Shown here piece after piece: positions 8,009 through 15,089 of a DNA stretch of 18,782 bases. The stretch is taken from NCBI GenBank assembly GCA_050732575.1, contig JBOHRF010000076.1, positions 1 through 18,782 on the forward strand, given 5' to 3'. The notes beneath the pieces were generated by a model. That model searched no databases, had not been told where the DNA came from, and worked only from the letters and a program-made list of their open reading frames with translations. This DNA comes from JBBDWZ01 sp050732575 (GTDB lineage Bacteria; Gemmatimonadota; Gemmatimonadetes; Longimicrobiales; RSA9). The position numbers and the translations under genes were made by a program. The number at the start of each line of letters is the position of its first letter. Positions within the stretch are counted from its first letter, which is position 1.

Positions 8009-9063
8009 GCCGGCCCTCTCGCCAGCCCCGGAAATGGGAGATCCGCTCGGGCTGTCAGATCCAGTCCAGCCACTTGACCGCGGTGCAAGTGATATGCGCC
8101 GGCACGCGCAATCATGGCGGCATTGTCGGTGGCCAGGCGCATGCTGGGCGCATACAGCTCGCCAGCGGTGCCCAGCTGATCCTGAAGTTCGGCGCGCAAA
8201 GCGCGGCTGGCGGCCACACCGCCGCCAATCACCACGCGCCGGCAGCGTTTCATTTCGACGGCACGCATGGTTTTGCGGACCAACACTTCGACCACGGCAG
8301 CCTGGAACGACGCCGCCAGGTTGGCGATCTGATCAGTCAGTGTTCCCTCGGCCTCGAGCCGACGCACACGGGTCAGAACCGAGGTCTTGAGTCCACTGAA
8401 CGAAAAACCGAAGAAGTCGGGATCGTCGGGCCGCTGTTGCGCGCTCAACATGGGTCGAGGAAAGTCGTGCGTGCGCGCGTTTCCCGATTCAGCTGCCCGC
8501 TGAATGGCCGGACCGCCCGGATACCCGAGTCCCAGGATCTTGGCTACCTTGTCGAACGCCTCACCGGCCGCATCATCGCGCGTTTCACCCAGCAGCTGGT
8601 ATCTACCCCACTCAGGCACCCAGATCAGCATGGTGTGACCACCTGATACGAGCAGTCCAACGAAGGGCGGCTCCGCCCGCTCGTGCTCGAGCGAAGTGGC
8701 GAACAAATGCGCTTCCATGTGGTGCACGCCGACCAGTGGACGGTTGCGCGCAAAAGCAACGGCTTTGGTCCAGGATACGCCCACCAGCAGTGCACCGATC
8801 AGACCGGGACCGGCCGTAACCGCAAAAGCGCTCATGTCGGCCAGCGAGAAGCCCGCCTGTTGCAGCGCACCTTCGGCTACATCATCCAGCACGCGCAGAT
8901 GCACGCGTGCTGCGAGCTCGGGCACAACGCCGCCATACAACTCGTGCACATCCTGAGAAAGGATCACGTGGCCGAGTAGCTCCCGCTCGCCACGCAAAAC
9001 AGCTGCAGACGTTTCGTCGCAGGAAGTCTCGACGGCGAGGATCAGGCCATCGCTTCTGCTCAC
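8002..9063 (-). CDS. tsaD: tRNA N6-adenosine threonylcarbamoyltransferase TsaD
   Basis: TsaD transfers threonylcarbamoyl to A37 of ANN-decoding tRNAs (t6A), working with TsaB and TsaE. The 353-residue protein begins with the ASKHA-fold signature ILAVETSCDETSAAVL. It has the metal-binding HHMEAH motif (about residues 113-118), the SGGHT nucleotide loop, GEAFDKVAKILGLGYPGGP, and the late TDNAAMIA motif with its metal-ligand Asp. Length is typical for the family. Translation starts at GTG 9063-9061, overlapping the stop of the thioredoxin gene as GTGA (4 nt). Partners tsaB, tsaE and tsaC are not in this window. Confidence 0.96.
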   Translation of the reverse strand: MSRSDGLILAVETSCDETSAAVLRGERELLGHVILSQDVHELYGGVVPELAARVHLRVLDDVAEGALQQAGFSLADMSAFAVTAGPGLIGALLVGVSWTKAVAFARNRPLVGVHHMEAHLFATSLEHERAEPPFVGLLVSGGHTMLIWVPEWGRYQLLGETRDDAAGEAFDKVAKILGLGYPGGPAIQRAAESGNARTHDFPRPMLSAQQRPDDPDFFGFSFSGLKTSVLTRVRRLEAEGTLTDQIANLAASFQAAVVEVLVRKTMRAVEMKRCRRVVIGGGVAASRALRAELQDQLGTAGELYAPSMRLATDNAAMIARAGAYHLHRGQVAGLDLTARADLPFPGLARGPAC

Positions 9064-9626
9064 GATGGCCTGGCCAGCAACGCACGCAGCTCGGCTCGGT
9101 GCGGCTCATCATCCCAGGCCTCGATGCCGATGGCTTTGCGTACGATGCGGCCCGACCGGTCGATCACGACTGTGGTAGGCAGGCCGAACAATCCGAAGAG
9201 CGGTTGGACTCTGCGCCTGGCGTCGTGCAGGATGGTGAAGCTCAAGTCGTACTCTCGCACGAACGCACGAATATCACCGCCCGCATTGCCCATCGAATCG
9301 AAGCCACCCACGGGTGCGTCCACACTCACGGCCACCACGGCCAGGCCTTCCGGTGCCAGCTCGCGAAAGATGCGCTCGAGCGCGGGCATTTCCTGCACGC
9401 ACGGGCGGCACCAGGTAGCCCACACGTTGAGCAGCACGACCTTGCCCTTGAAATCCGCTAGCGCGACCGGCTGACCGTCCAGCGCGGGCGCCGAATAGGC
9501 TGGAGCAAGGCTACCCTTTTCGATGGGGGCAAATCGATGGCGTTGCGTCCAACCCAGGGCGATGAGGATGGCGACGAACGCGAGCACGAGCACGCGTAGC
9601 AGGCGCCGTGGTGAGCTTGCCAACAT
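9060..9626 (-). CDS. Membrane-anchored TlpA/ResA-like thiol-disulfide oxidoreductase
   Basis: This 188-residue protein has an N-terminal membrane anchor (about residues 10-26) after a short basic stretch (SPRRLLR), then a periplasmic thioredoxin fold of the AhpC/TSA-Redoxin type. The active site is W72-C-R-P-C76 and the cis-Pro motif is GLPTT (149-153). The insert between strands is characteristic of TlpA/ResA/CcmG proteins, which reduce periplasmic disulfides, often during cytochrome c maturation. No ccm or res genes are nearby, so the partner is unknown. The ATG at 9626-9624 has only a weak AGG-type ribosome binding site and a small hairpin directly in front of it. An in-frame GTG at codon 12 is a less likely alternative because it would cut into the anchor. 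It is the only gene in the run with a gap of more than 20 nt upstream (80 nt). Confidence 0.88.
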   Translation of the reverse strand: MLASSPRRLLRVLVLAFVAILIALGWTQRHRFAPIEKGSLAPAYSAPALDGQPVALADFKGKVVLLNVWATWCRPCVQEMPALERIFRELAPEGLAVVAVSVDAPVGGFDSMGNAGGDIRAFVREYDLSFTILHDARRRVQPLFGLFGLPTTVVIDRSGRIVRKAIGIEAWDDEPHRAELRALLARPS

Positions 9627-9627
9627 A

Positions 9628-9641
9628 GTAGCGAAAGCTAC
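9628..9641. other. Small hairpin directly upstream of the tlpA-like start codon
   Basis: GTAGC-GAAA-GCTAC (5-bp perfect stem, 4-nt loop) ends one base before the ATG at 9626. In the transcript it would occupy positions about -2 to -15, where a ribosome binding site is expected. A second 5-bp hairpin, GCGGA-GAGAA-TCCGC, lies at 9668-9682 in the same 80-nt gap. Neither is followed by a T-run on the minus strand. The gap shows no convincing promoter; the best candidate has a -10 of only 3 of 6 matches. Confidence 0.35.
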
Positions 9642-9706
9642 CTAAGTCTTTGCGGCGATTCAACGTGGCGGAGAGAATCCGCAAGGGTTTTTCCTTACGG
9701 TCTTTC

Positions 9707-10327
9707 TTACGGTTTTCTCAACGTGTCGCGACGCACGGTGGTGTCGAGCTGGACCGAGTCGGGCCGGGCGGCGCTGACCGTGATGTGCACGCGCGCGGGC
9801 AGTGACTGGCGACTTCCGGCTTGCGGACTCGAGCGGATTACCGTGCCATTGGGACGGTCTGAGGTTTCTGTGGTTTGATTGACGTTGAAACCAAGTCGCT
9901 CGAGCAGGTTCTCCGCGCGGCGGGCGCCCATGCCTACCACATCGGGAACAACCACTGCGGGTGGACCGGAACTGAGGCCGAGGGAAACCCGGTCCCCGGC
10001 ACGCAGCTGTTGCCCGTTGAGCGGTGATTGCGCGACCACTTGCCCGGCCGGCACTTGCGCGTGCGGAAAGCTCACCGTGTCGCCCACTTCGAGGCGCAGC
10101 GGCTGCAAGCGCTGGCGGGCACCCTCCACGTCCTGGCCCAGTACGTTGGGAACGGATATGCCATCTTCCGGCACGGGCAGCGGTGGGAACAGGACGAACA
10201 CGGCCGTCAAATAGCCGACGGCAAAGAGTCCAAGGGCAACGCCCACCCAAAAGAGTGCGGACTTGCGAGGTCGGGCGGGGACGGCCACACGGACGTGCTC
10301 CTTCACGGCGTGGTAACCCTCATTCAT
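9707..10327 (-). CDS. Single-pass membrane protein with two PASTA domains
   Basis: This 206-residue protein has a short cytoplasmic N-terminus rich in basic residues, one membrane helix (about 25-47, starting ALFWVGVALG), and two tandem PASTA domains outside (about 56-121 and 124-187). Each PASTA unit shows the usual pattern of V-P-x-V-x-G, an alpha helix, and a late SP/PQ-G turn. PASTA domains bind muropeptides or beta-lactam-like ligands in Ser/Thr kinases and penicillin-binding proteins. Here there is no kinase or transpeptidase domain attached. The start ATG overlaps the rsmB stop as ATGA (4 nt). The protein probably senses or docks to peptidoglycan, but that is inference from the domain. 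Confidence 0.85.
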   Translation of the reverse strand: MNEGYHAVKEHVRVAVPARPRKSALFWVGVALGLFAVGYLTAVFVLFPPLPVPEDGISVPNVLGQDVEGARQRLQPLRLEVGDTVSFPHAQVPAGQVVAQSPLNGQQLRAGDRVSLGLSSGPPAVVVPDVVGMGARRAENLLERLGFNVNQTTETSDRPNGTVIRSSPQAGSRQSLPARVHITVSAARPDSVQLDTTVRRDTLRKP

Positions 10328-11631
10328 GCAGTTTTGCGCAGTCGCGCGGCAAAAGCGCCGTCGAAGCCATGCCGCTGAGGCAACACACGCAGCAGGGCAC
10401 CCTCCAGCCCGGGGCCCTGGAAGGAGCCAGGCGATTCGAGCTTAAACTCAACATGGTGATCCAGGAAGCGTTCGACTTGCAACTCGTTCTCCTCTGGCTC
10501 CAACGAACAGGTGGCATAGACCAGCAGTCCGCCCGGCGCAATGCAGACGGCCGTTGCCTCCAACATTTCTCGCTGCAACTCGACCAGGGCAGTCAGGTCG
10601 CCGGGTCCCAAGCGCCATTTGCCATCGGGATGCCGGCGCAACGTGCCCGTGCCGCTGCAAGGTACGTCGAGCAGAGCCTGCGGTACCGAACGCAGAGGCG
10701 GCCGGCGCGCGTCAGCATTCATGAATACAATGTCCGTTGATCCTACGCGGTGCGCGTTGGCACGCGCCTTTTCCAGGCGCGCGCGCGACAGGTCACCGGC
10801 CAGCACGAATGCCGGGCCTGCCTGCGCGCTCAATCCGAGCGTCTTGCCACCCGGAGCTGCGCAAAGATCCGCGATCCAATTGTGGTCAAAAGCGGCGTAC
10901 TCGACCACCAGCATGGCCGCCGGGTCCTGCACTACGGCGGGCACTACCTCGAGTGCGCGCAGCACATCACTCGCATCGAGCCGCAGCGCAAACGGCACCT
11001 GGGCCACGGGCTCGGTTTTGATTTCACAGGCTCGCAGCCGTGTGTCGGCTTGGGCAACGCTCATGCCAACGGGCCGCAGGTACGACACCGGACGTTGGTT
11101 ATTGAGTTCAACCAGAGTCTCGGTAGCCGCGCGCCCGAATGTGCGCAGCCAGCGCTCGATCAGCCAGCGTGGGTGCGCGCCCCAGCTGGAGAGGAACTCA
11201 ACAGCCTCGAGTGGCGCTGGTGGGCGCAGATCCGGCTGCGCGCGGTGCAATGCTTGGAGCACACCATTGACCAGGCCGGTAGTACCGCGTCCGCTTACAT
11301 GGCGAGCCATTTCCACGGCCTGGGACACGGCGGCATATGCGGGCACCCCGTGCATCTCGAGCAATTGATACGCACCCAGGCGCAGGATATCGAGCACATC
11401 CACTTCGAGCTGCGCCAGCGGCCGTTGCACGAATTGCGCGAGCAGATAATCGAGGCGTCCGCGCAGGCGGAACGTGCTGTACACCAGCTCCTGCGTCCAG
11501 GCGCGATCGCGCTGCGCCAGCTGCGGCGCGAGCCGCGCGAACGCGGGATCAAGCAGCTCACCGCCCCGCACTGCGCGCATGAGATTGAGCGCGACCCAGC
11601 GCGAGGCGGTGACGCGCGCGCCCGTACGCAA
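10324..11631 (-). CDS. rsmB: 16S rRNA m5C967 methyltransferase RsmB
   Basis: This 435-residue protein has an N-terminal NusB-like helical RNA-binding domain (about 1-140), then a Rossmann SAM-dependent methyltransferase. The SAM loop DLCAAPGGKT is at 255-264. The first catalytic Cys is in DVPCSGTG (C325) and the second in ATCSLEPEEN (C375); this two-cysteine layout is typical of RNA m5C methyltransferases. RsmB methylates C967 of 16S rRNA. The start is taken as TTG at 11631-11629, 8 nt after the thiG stop; GGAG sits too close to it to be a good ribosome binding site. The next in-frame ATG, codon 18, would trim the NusB-like domain, so the exact start is moderately uncertain. The stop overlaps the next gene as ATGA. 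Confidence 0.93.
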   Translation of the reverse strand: MRTGARVTASRWVALNLMRAVRGGELLDPAFARLAPQLAQRDRAWTQELVYSTFRLRGRLDYLLAQFVQRPLAQLEVDVLDILRLGAYQLLEMHGVPAYAAVSQAVEMARHVSGRGTTGLVNGVLQALHRAQPDLRPPAPLEAVEFLSSWGAHPRWLIERWLRTFGRAATETLVELNNQRPVSYLRPVGMSVAQADTRLRACEIKTEPVAQVPFALRLDASDVLRALEVVPAVVQDPAAMLVVEYAAFDHNWIADLCAAPGGKTLGLSAQAGPAFVLAGDLSRARLEKARANAHRVGSTDIVFMNADARRPPLRSVPQALLDVPCSGTGTLRRHPDGKWRLGPGDLTALVELQREMLEATAVCIAPGGLLVYATCSLEPEENELQVERFLDHHVEFKLESPGSFQGPGLEGALLRVLPQRHGFDGAFAARLRKTA

Positions 11632-11639
11632 GGCTCCGC

Positions 11640-12440
11640 TCAGGAGAGCAGGCCGGTGAGGGGCGATGAAGGCACGGCCAGTTCTCGCCTGGGCATGCGA
11701 CCCGCCCGATACGCCAAGCGTCCCGCCTCGATGGCTAACTTCATGGCGCGCGCCATGGCGACCGGATCCTGTGCCTCGGCTACGGCCGTGTTCATCAACA
11801 CGCCATCCACGCCCTGCTCCATGGTCAGGCAGGCATCCGACGCGGTGCCTACGCCTGCATCAACAATGACCGGCACGGTCAATCGACGCTTGATTTCCCG
11901 AATGAAATATGGGTTGACCAGACCGAGCCCACTGCCGATGGGTGACGCCAGCGGCATGACGGCCGCGCAGCCCGCGTCCTCGAGCCGGAGTGCCATGACC
12001 AGATCGTCATTCGTGTAGGCCAGTACTTTGAACCCTTCGGCCACCAGTGTGCGGGTTGCGGCCAGGGTAGCAGCAACATCGGGCAGCAACGTCCGCTGAT
12101 CACCAATGACCTCGAGCTTGACCCAATCGCTGAGAGCAGCGGCGCGACCCAAACGCGCGTAGCGCACGGCCTCGTCAGCGTTGTAACAACCCGCCGTATT
12201 GGGCAGCAGGAAAATGCGCTCAGAATTCAGATGGTAAAGGATGCCTTCTTCCTGCTGGCGATCCAGATTCACACGGCGGACCGCCACCGTGACCATCTCG
12301 ACATCAGCGGCGTCTATGGAACGAACCATGGTCTCGTTGTCGCGGTACTTGCCCGTGCCCAGAATCAGCCGCGAACGGAACGTGCGCCCGGCAATCTCCA
12401 GCGCCCGGTCTTGCACTTCGGTCAGAAGAGCGGTCGCCAT
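11640..12440 (-). CDS. thiG: Thiazole synthase ThiG
   Basis: ThiG is a TIM-barrel enzyme. It forms the thiazole phosphate ring of thiamin from 1-deoxy-D-xylulose 5-phosphate, dehydroglycine and the ThiS thiocarboxylate. The 266-residue protein has SRLILGTGKY near the start, the Schiff-base lysine K108 in WVKLEVIGD, the MPLASPIGSGLGLVNP phosphate-binding region (162-177) and VIVDAGVGTASDA (191-203). Length is normal. I chose the ATG at 12440-12438, not an upstream in-frame ATG at 12482. It lies 1 nt after the thiS stop and has an excellent GGAGGAGGT ribosome binding site 4 nt upstream. The stop is 8 nt before rsmB. No thiO, thiH or thiF is present in the window, so the dehydroglycine source is encoded elsewhere. 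Confidence 0.96.
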   Translation of the reverse strand: MATALLTEVQDRALEIAGRTFRSRLILGTGKYRDNETMVRSIDAADVEMVTVAVRRVNLDRQQEEGILYHLNSERIFLLPNTAGCYNADEAVRYARLGRAAALSDWVKLEVIGDQRTLLPDVAATLAATRTLVAEGFKVLAYTNDDLVMALRLEDAGCAAVMPLASPIGSGLGLVNPYFIREIKRRLTVPVIVDAGVGTASDACLTMEQGVDGVLMNTAVAEAQDPVAMARAMKLAIEAGRLAYRAGRMPRRELAVPSSPLTGLLS

Positions 12441-12441
12441 A

Positions 12442-12654
12442 TCAACCTCCTCCCACAAAATGCACCAACTCGAAAACATCACCAGCGTGAACGGCAGCCT
12501 GACTCAGCACGTTGCGATTCAGGATCTGGCGGTTGTGCTCGACCACCACCATTTGCGGATGGAGACCGAGCTGCGCCAACAAATCGGCAACTGTACTGCC
12601 CGGCTGGATCTCGCGCGCATCACCATTCACAGTGATCTGGATGTTGGCTCCCAT
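12442..12654 (-). CDS. thiS: Sulfur carrier protein ThiS
   Basis: This is a 70-residue beta-grasp (ubiquitin-like) protein. It starts MGANIQITVNGDAREI, has TVADLLAQLGL in the middle, and ends in VGGG. The C-terminal Gly-Gly is adenylated and converted to a thiocarboxylate that donates sulfur to ThiG. Family members end the same way. It follows the TenI/ThiE-family gene by 7 nt and precedes thiG by 1 nt. Its last three glycine codons also form the ribosome binding site of thiG. Confidence 0.95.
   Translation of the reverse strand: MGANIQITVNGDAREIQPGSTVADLLAQLGLHPQMVVVEHNRQILNRNVLSQAAVHAGDVFELVHFVGGG
12445..12453 (-). promoter_or_regulatory. Strong ribosome binding site of thiG, embedded in the thiS tail
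   Basis: GGAGGAGGT on the minus strand is a near-perfect Shine-Dalgarno sequence, 4 nt upstream of the thiG ATG. It is read in frame as Gly-Gly-Gly, the catalytic tail of ThiS. It decides the thiG start and is the strongest ribosome binding site in the window. Confidence 0.85.
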
Positions 12655-12661
12655 GACGCCT

Positions 12662-13288
12662 TCACTCTCCGCCTGTTACTTCGCTCATCTGCGCCAGCAA
12701 CGCGCGCGCCGCATGGATGGGATGCGGCGCCGCCCATACCGCGCGAATCACGGCGATGCCATACGCGCCCAGGCGAGTGCATTCCGGCACGCGCTCCAGG
12801 TCGACGCCGCCGATCGCGATGATGGGCAAGCGAACTTGGGCGGCGAGTTCCTGCAAGAACCCAGGTCCGCGCGCGGGCGCAGTCGGATGGGTCGCCGAGG
12901 CATAGATGGTACCCGCAACCAGGAAATCCGCGCCTTCGGCGTCGGCCAGCAATGCTTCTGCCAGGTGGTGGACCGAGCAGCCAATCCAGCGATCCGGGCC
13001 CAACAATGAGCGTACTGCTTGAACGGGTAGAGAACGGGCGGGCAGTTGCACACCTGATGCGCCCGTGGCCATGGCCACATCCACGCGCTCATTGAGCAGA
13101 ACAATGGCCTGGGGCAGGCGGATGAGGCGGCAAGCCAGATCGTGCAACAGGTGTCCGCTGGCCGAGCGCGCGCGCAGATGCAACGCGACCTGGGCACCCA
13201 GCTCCTGGAGAATTGCTTCGGCCTGCGCTGGAAAGGTGGCGGCGGCAACAACAGCATCGTTCGTGACCAGGTGCAGGCGCGGCAACAT
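12662..13288 (-). CDS. ThiE/TenI-family protein (thiamine phosphate synthase superfamily, TenI-like)
   Basis: This 208-residue TIM-barrel protein belongs to the ThiE/TenI superfamily. ThiE joins thiazole phosphate and HMP-PP to make thiamin phosphate; TenI tautomerises the thiazole product of ThiG. Several positions fit TenI better: HLRARS (37-42) where ThiE has QxREK, NERVD (66-70) where ThiE has a metal-binding ND, VQLPARS (80-86) in place of HxGQxD, GCSVHHLAEA (103-112), and a GIAV stretch near 177. The ThiE TxTK lysine region reads SATHP (131-135). However, the position of the TenI catalytic His (GHVF in Bacillus subtilis TenI, by memory) reads GTIY. Automated pipelines would likely call it thiamine phosphate synthase. 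The ATG at 13288 overlaps the fmt stop as TGATG; a longer form from 13333 would add 15 residues overlapping fmt. Placement next to thiS-thiG supports a thiazole-branch role. Confidence 0.85.
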   Translation of the reverse strand: MLPRLHLVTNDAVVAAATFPAQAEAILQELGAQVALHLRARSASGHLLHDLACRLIRLPQAIVLLNERVDVAMATGASGVQLPARSLPVQAVRSLLGPDRWIGCSVHHLAEALLADAEGADFLVAGTIYASATHPTAPARGPGFLQELAAQVRLPIIAIGGVDLERVPECTRLGAYGIAVIRAVWAAPHPIHAARALLAQMSEVTGGE

Positions 13289-14232
13289 CAGGTGAAACGA
13301 TGGCCGGCTGCTACGCCGCGGCCCCGCGCCCATGCGGTGGCTTTCATGCGCGCTTTGCCCGCGGGAATGACTTCACGAATCCAGAGCGCGCCCGCGCCAC
13401 AGGCTACGCGGAACCCGCGCGCATCGTCGTTTTCCTGGACCTCCAGCACAGTACCGGGTTCGGCGGCTGGAGCCGGGTCTTCATCCACGAGCGGGCGGAA
13501 CAGCTTGATGGTGCGCTGGCCGAGCATGGACCAGGCGCCCGGTGTTTCGTCCAGGCCGCGCACCATCCGATCCAGCTCGGATGCCCTTTTCGACCAGTCG
13601 ATGTGCGCGTCCGTTTTCGTGATTCGTGGAGCATAGGTGGCGCGCGCTTCATCCTGCGCTCGTTCTTCCTGGGCACCGGCCTCGATGAGCGCGAGCGCCT
13701 CGACCAATGCGGCCGCGCCGAGCTCACTCAAGCGCGTCCACAAGTCGGAGGCAGATTCATCGTCTGCAATGGGCTCCACAATTTGCAGCAGCATGGGACC
13801 CGCATCCAGCGCTTCGACCATGCGCATGATGGTGACACCGGTCTCGGTGTGACCGCGCATGATGGCCCAATTGATGGGCGCGGCACCGCGCAGCTCGGGC
13901 AACAGCGAAGCATGTACGTTGATCGAGCCGAGGGGCGGGAATTCGAGCACGTCGCGTTTGAGGATCTGACCGTAGGCAATGACCACGGAAAGATCGGGTG
14001 CGAGTTCGCGCACCTGCGCCAGAAACTCCGCACCGCGCGCGCGCTCGGGTTGCAGCACCGGAATCTGTTCTTCCAGCGCCAACGTCTTGATGGCCGATGC
14101 CCGGAACTGCTGACCGCGACCGGCGCGCCGATCGGGCTGGGTTACCACGCCCACCACTTCATGGCCTTCTCCGAGTAATGCGCGCAGGCCAGGCAGCGCA
14201 AATTCCGGTGTACCCCAGAAGAGGATCTTCAC
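13288..14232 (-). CDS. fmt: Methionyl-tRNA formyltransferase Fmt
   Basis: Fmt formylates Met-tRNA(fMet) using 10-formyl-tetrahydrofolate. The 314-residue protein starts with KILFWGTPEFALPGL. It has the catalytic set in SINVHASLLPELRGAAPI (N105, H107) and LDAGPML (D143), matching E. coli Asn106, His108 and Asp144. A C-terminal OB-like tRNA-binding domain follows (about 210-314). The true start is GTG at 14232-14230, forming a GTGA overlap with the def stop. The open frame runs upstream to 14460, but those 76 extra residues are Arg/Gly-rich, overlap def and do not resemble Fmt. The def-fmt pair is a classic arrangement, adding and later removing the formyl group. Confidence 0.96.
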   Translation of the reverse strand: MKILFWGTPEFALPGLRALLGEGHEVVGVVTQPDRRAGRGQQFRASAIKTLALEEQIPVLQPERARGAEFLAQVRELAPDLSVVIAYGQILKRDVLEFPPLGSINVHASLLPELRGAAPINWAIMRGHTETGVTIMRMVEALDAGPMLLQIVEPIADDESASDLWTRLSELGAAALVEALALIEAGAQEERAQDEARATYAPRITKTDAHIDWSKRASELDRMVRGLDETPGAWSMLGQRTIKLFRPLVDEDPAPAAEPGTVLEVQENDDARGFRVACGAGALWIREVIPAGKARMKATAWARGRGVAAGHRFT

Positions 14233-14732
14233 ACGCCCGGCTTTACCTTTTGCCACTTGGCAAGAACGAGCTTGCGCTTCAGTGGACTGAGTCGGTCGAT
14301 GAAGAGAACCCCATTGAGGTGGTCCACCTCGTGTTGCAGTATGCGCGCGAGCAGTCCGTCCGCTTCCAGTCGACGCATGGTGCCATCGACCAGCTGTCCT
14401 TCGGCCACCACGGAAAACGACCGCTCGACAATGTCTTTGATGCCGGGAATACTCAGACAACCCTCTTCACCTCGCTCCACCTGCCGGCTCGATTCCAGGA
14501 TGACCGGATTGATCAGAGCAAAGCCGGGCACACCGTTTTCATGCGGATCGATGACGATGATGCGTTGCGGAACACCTACCTGGGGCGCGGCCAGGCCCAC
14601 CCCTTCCTCGGTATACATGGTCTCGAACATGTCATCGATCAATTGCCGAAGCTCGGGCGTGACCACAGTGACTTCGGCGGCACGCGCGCGCAGTATCGGA
14701 TCGCCCAGGATGCGTACTTCGAGTTTGGCCAC
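14229..14732 (-). CDS. def: Peptide deformylase
   Basis: Def removes the formyl group from nascent proteins. The 167-residue metalloenzyme carries all three family motifs: GVGLAAPQVG (44-53), EGCLS (90-94, metal ligand C92) and HEVDH (134-138, two histidine ligands and the catalytic Glu). Length is typical. The start is GTG at 14732-14730, 18 nt after the yajC stop, with a GGAG about 10 nt upstream. Fmt follows with a 4-nt overlap. Confidence 0.97.
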   Translation of the reverse strand: MAKLEVRILGDPILRARAAEVTVVTPELRQLIDDMFETMYTEEGVGLAAPQVGVPQRIIVIDPHENGVPGFALINPVILESSRQVERGEEGCLSIPGIKDIVERSFSVVAEGQLVDGTMRRLEADGLLARILQHEVDHLNGVLFIDRLSPLKRKLVLAKWQKVKPGV

Positions 14733-14750
14733 GATGGTGCTACTCCGCCC

Positions 14751-15089
14751 TTACGATTTGACTTCGCCGCCCGCCTCGGAGGGAAACACGCGTGCAATCT
14801 TGGCCCGGGCAACCACTATGCGTGTGTTCTCGGCCGTCCGGATGGTCAATCGGTCTTCTGCCAGATGGACTACGTTGCCGATGATGCCGCCCTCGGTCAT
14901 GACTTCGTCACCCTTTTTGATTCCGGAAATCAACTGCGCGTGCTGCTGGCGCATTTTGCGCTGCGGCCGAATCAGCAGAAACCAGAAGATGGCGATGAAC
15001 ATGCCGATCATGACCAGATTGGGAATCAGGCGCGGTGTGGCGGCCGGCGGCTGTTGCAGCGCCAGTGCGATGATGTTGTGCGTGTGCAT
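14751..15089 (-). CDS. yajC: Preprotein translocase accessory protein YajC
   Basis: This 112-residue protein has a single membrane helix (about 22-40) followed directly by the family hallmark RPQRK. A short cytoplasmic domain follows, with SGIKKGDEVMTEGGIIGNV. YajC associates with SecDF-YidC at the Sec translocon. The ATG at 15089 overlaps the tgt stop as TAATG and has a GAGGAG ribosome binding site (15100-15095) inside the end of tgt. The tgt-yajC order is widely conserved, but secD and secF, which usually follow, are absent; def comes next instead. Confidence 0.94.
   Translation of the reverse strand: MHTHNIIALALQQPPAATPRLIPNLVMIGMFIAIFWFLLIRPQRKMRQQHAQLISGIKKGDEVMTEGGIIGNVVHLAEDRLTIRTAENTRIVVARAKIARVFPSEAGGEVKS

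Noticed and set aside
9668..9682. GCGGA-GAGAA-TCCGC hairpin as an intrinsic terminator after the PASTA gene
   Set aside because: The stem is only 5 bp and no T-run follows on the minus strand.
10750..12018. Long plus-strand open frame (422 codons) across rsmB and thiG
   Set aside because: It is antisense to two confidently identified genes, has no recognisable domain, and is expected from GC-rich codon bias.
14233..14460. N-terminal extension of fmt to 14460
   Set aside because: The extra residues overlap def, are Arg/Gly-rich, and the Fmt family start matches the GTG at 14232 with a GTGA overlap.
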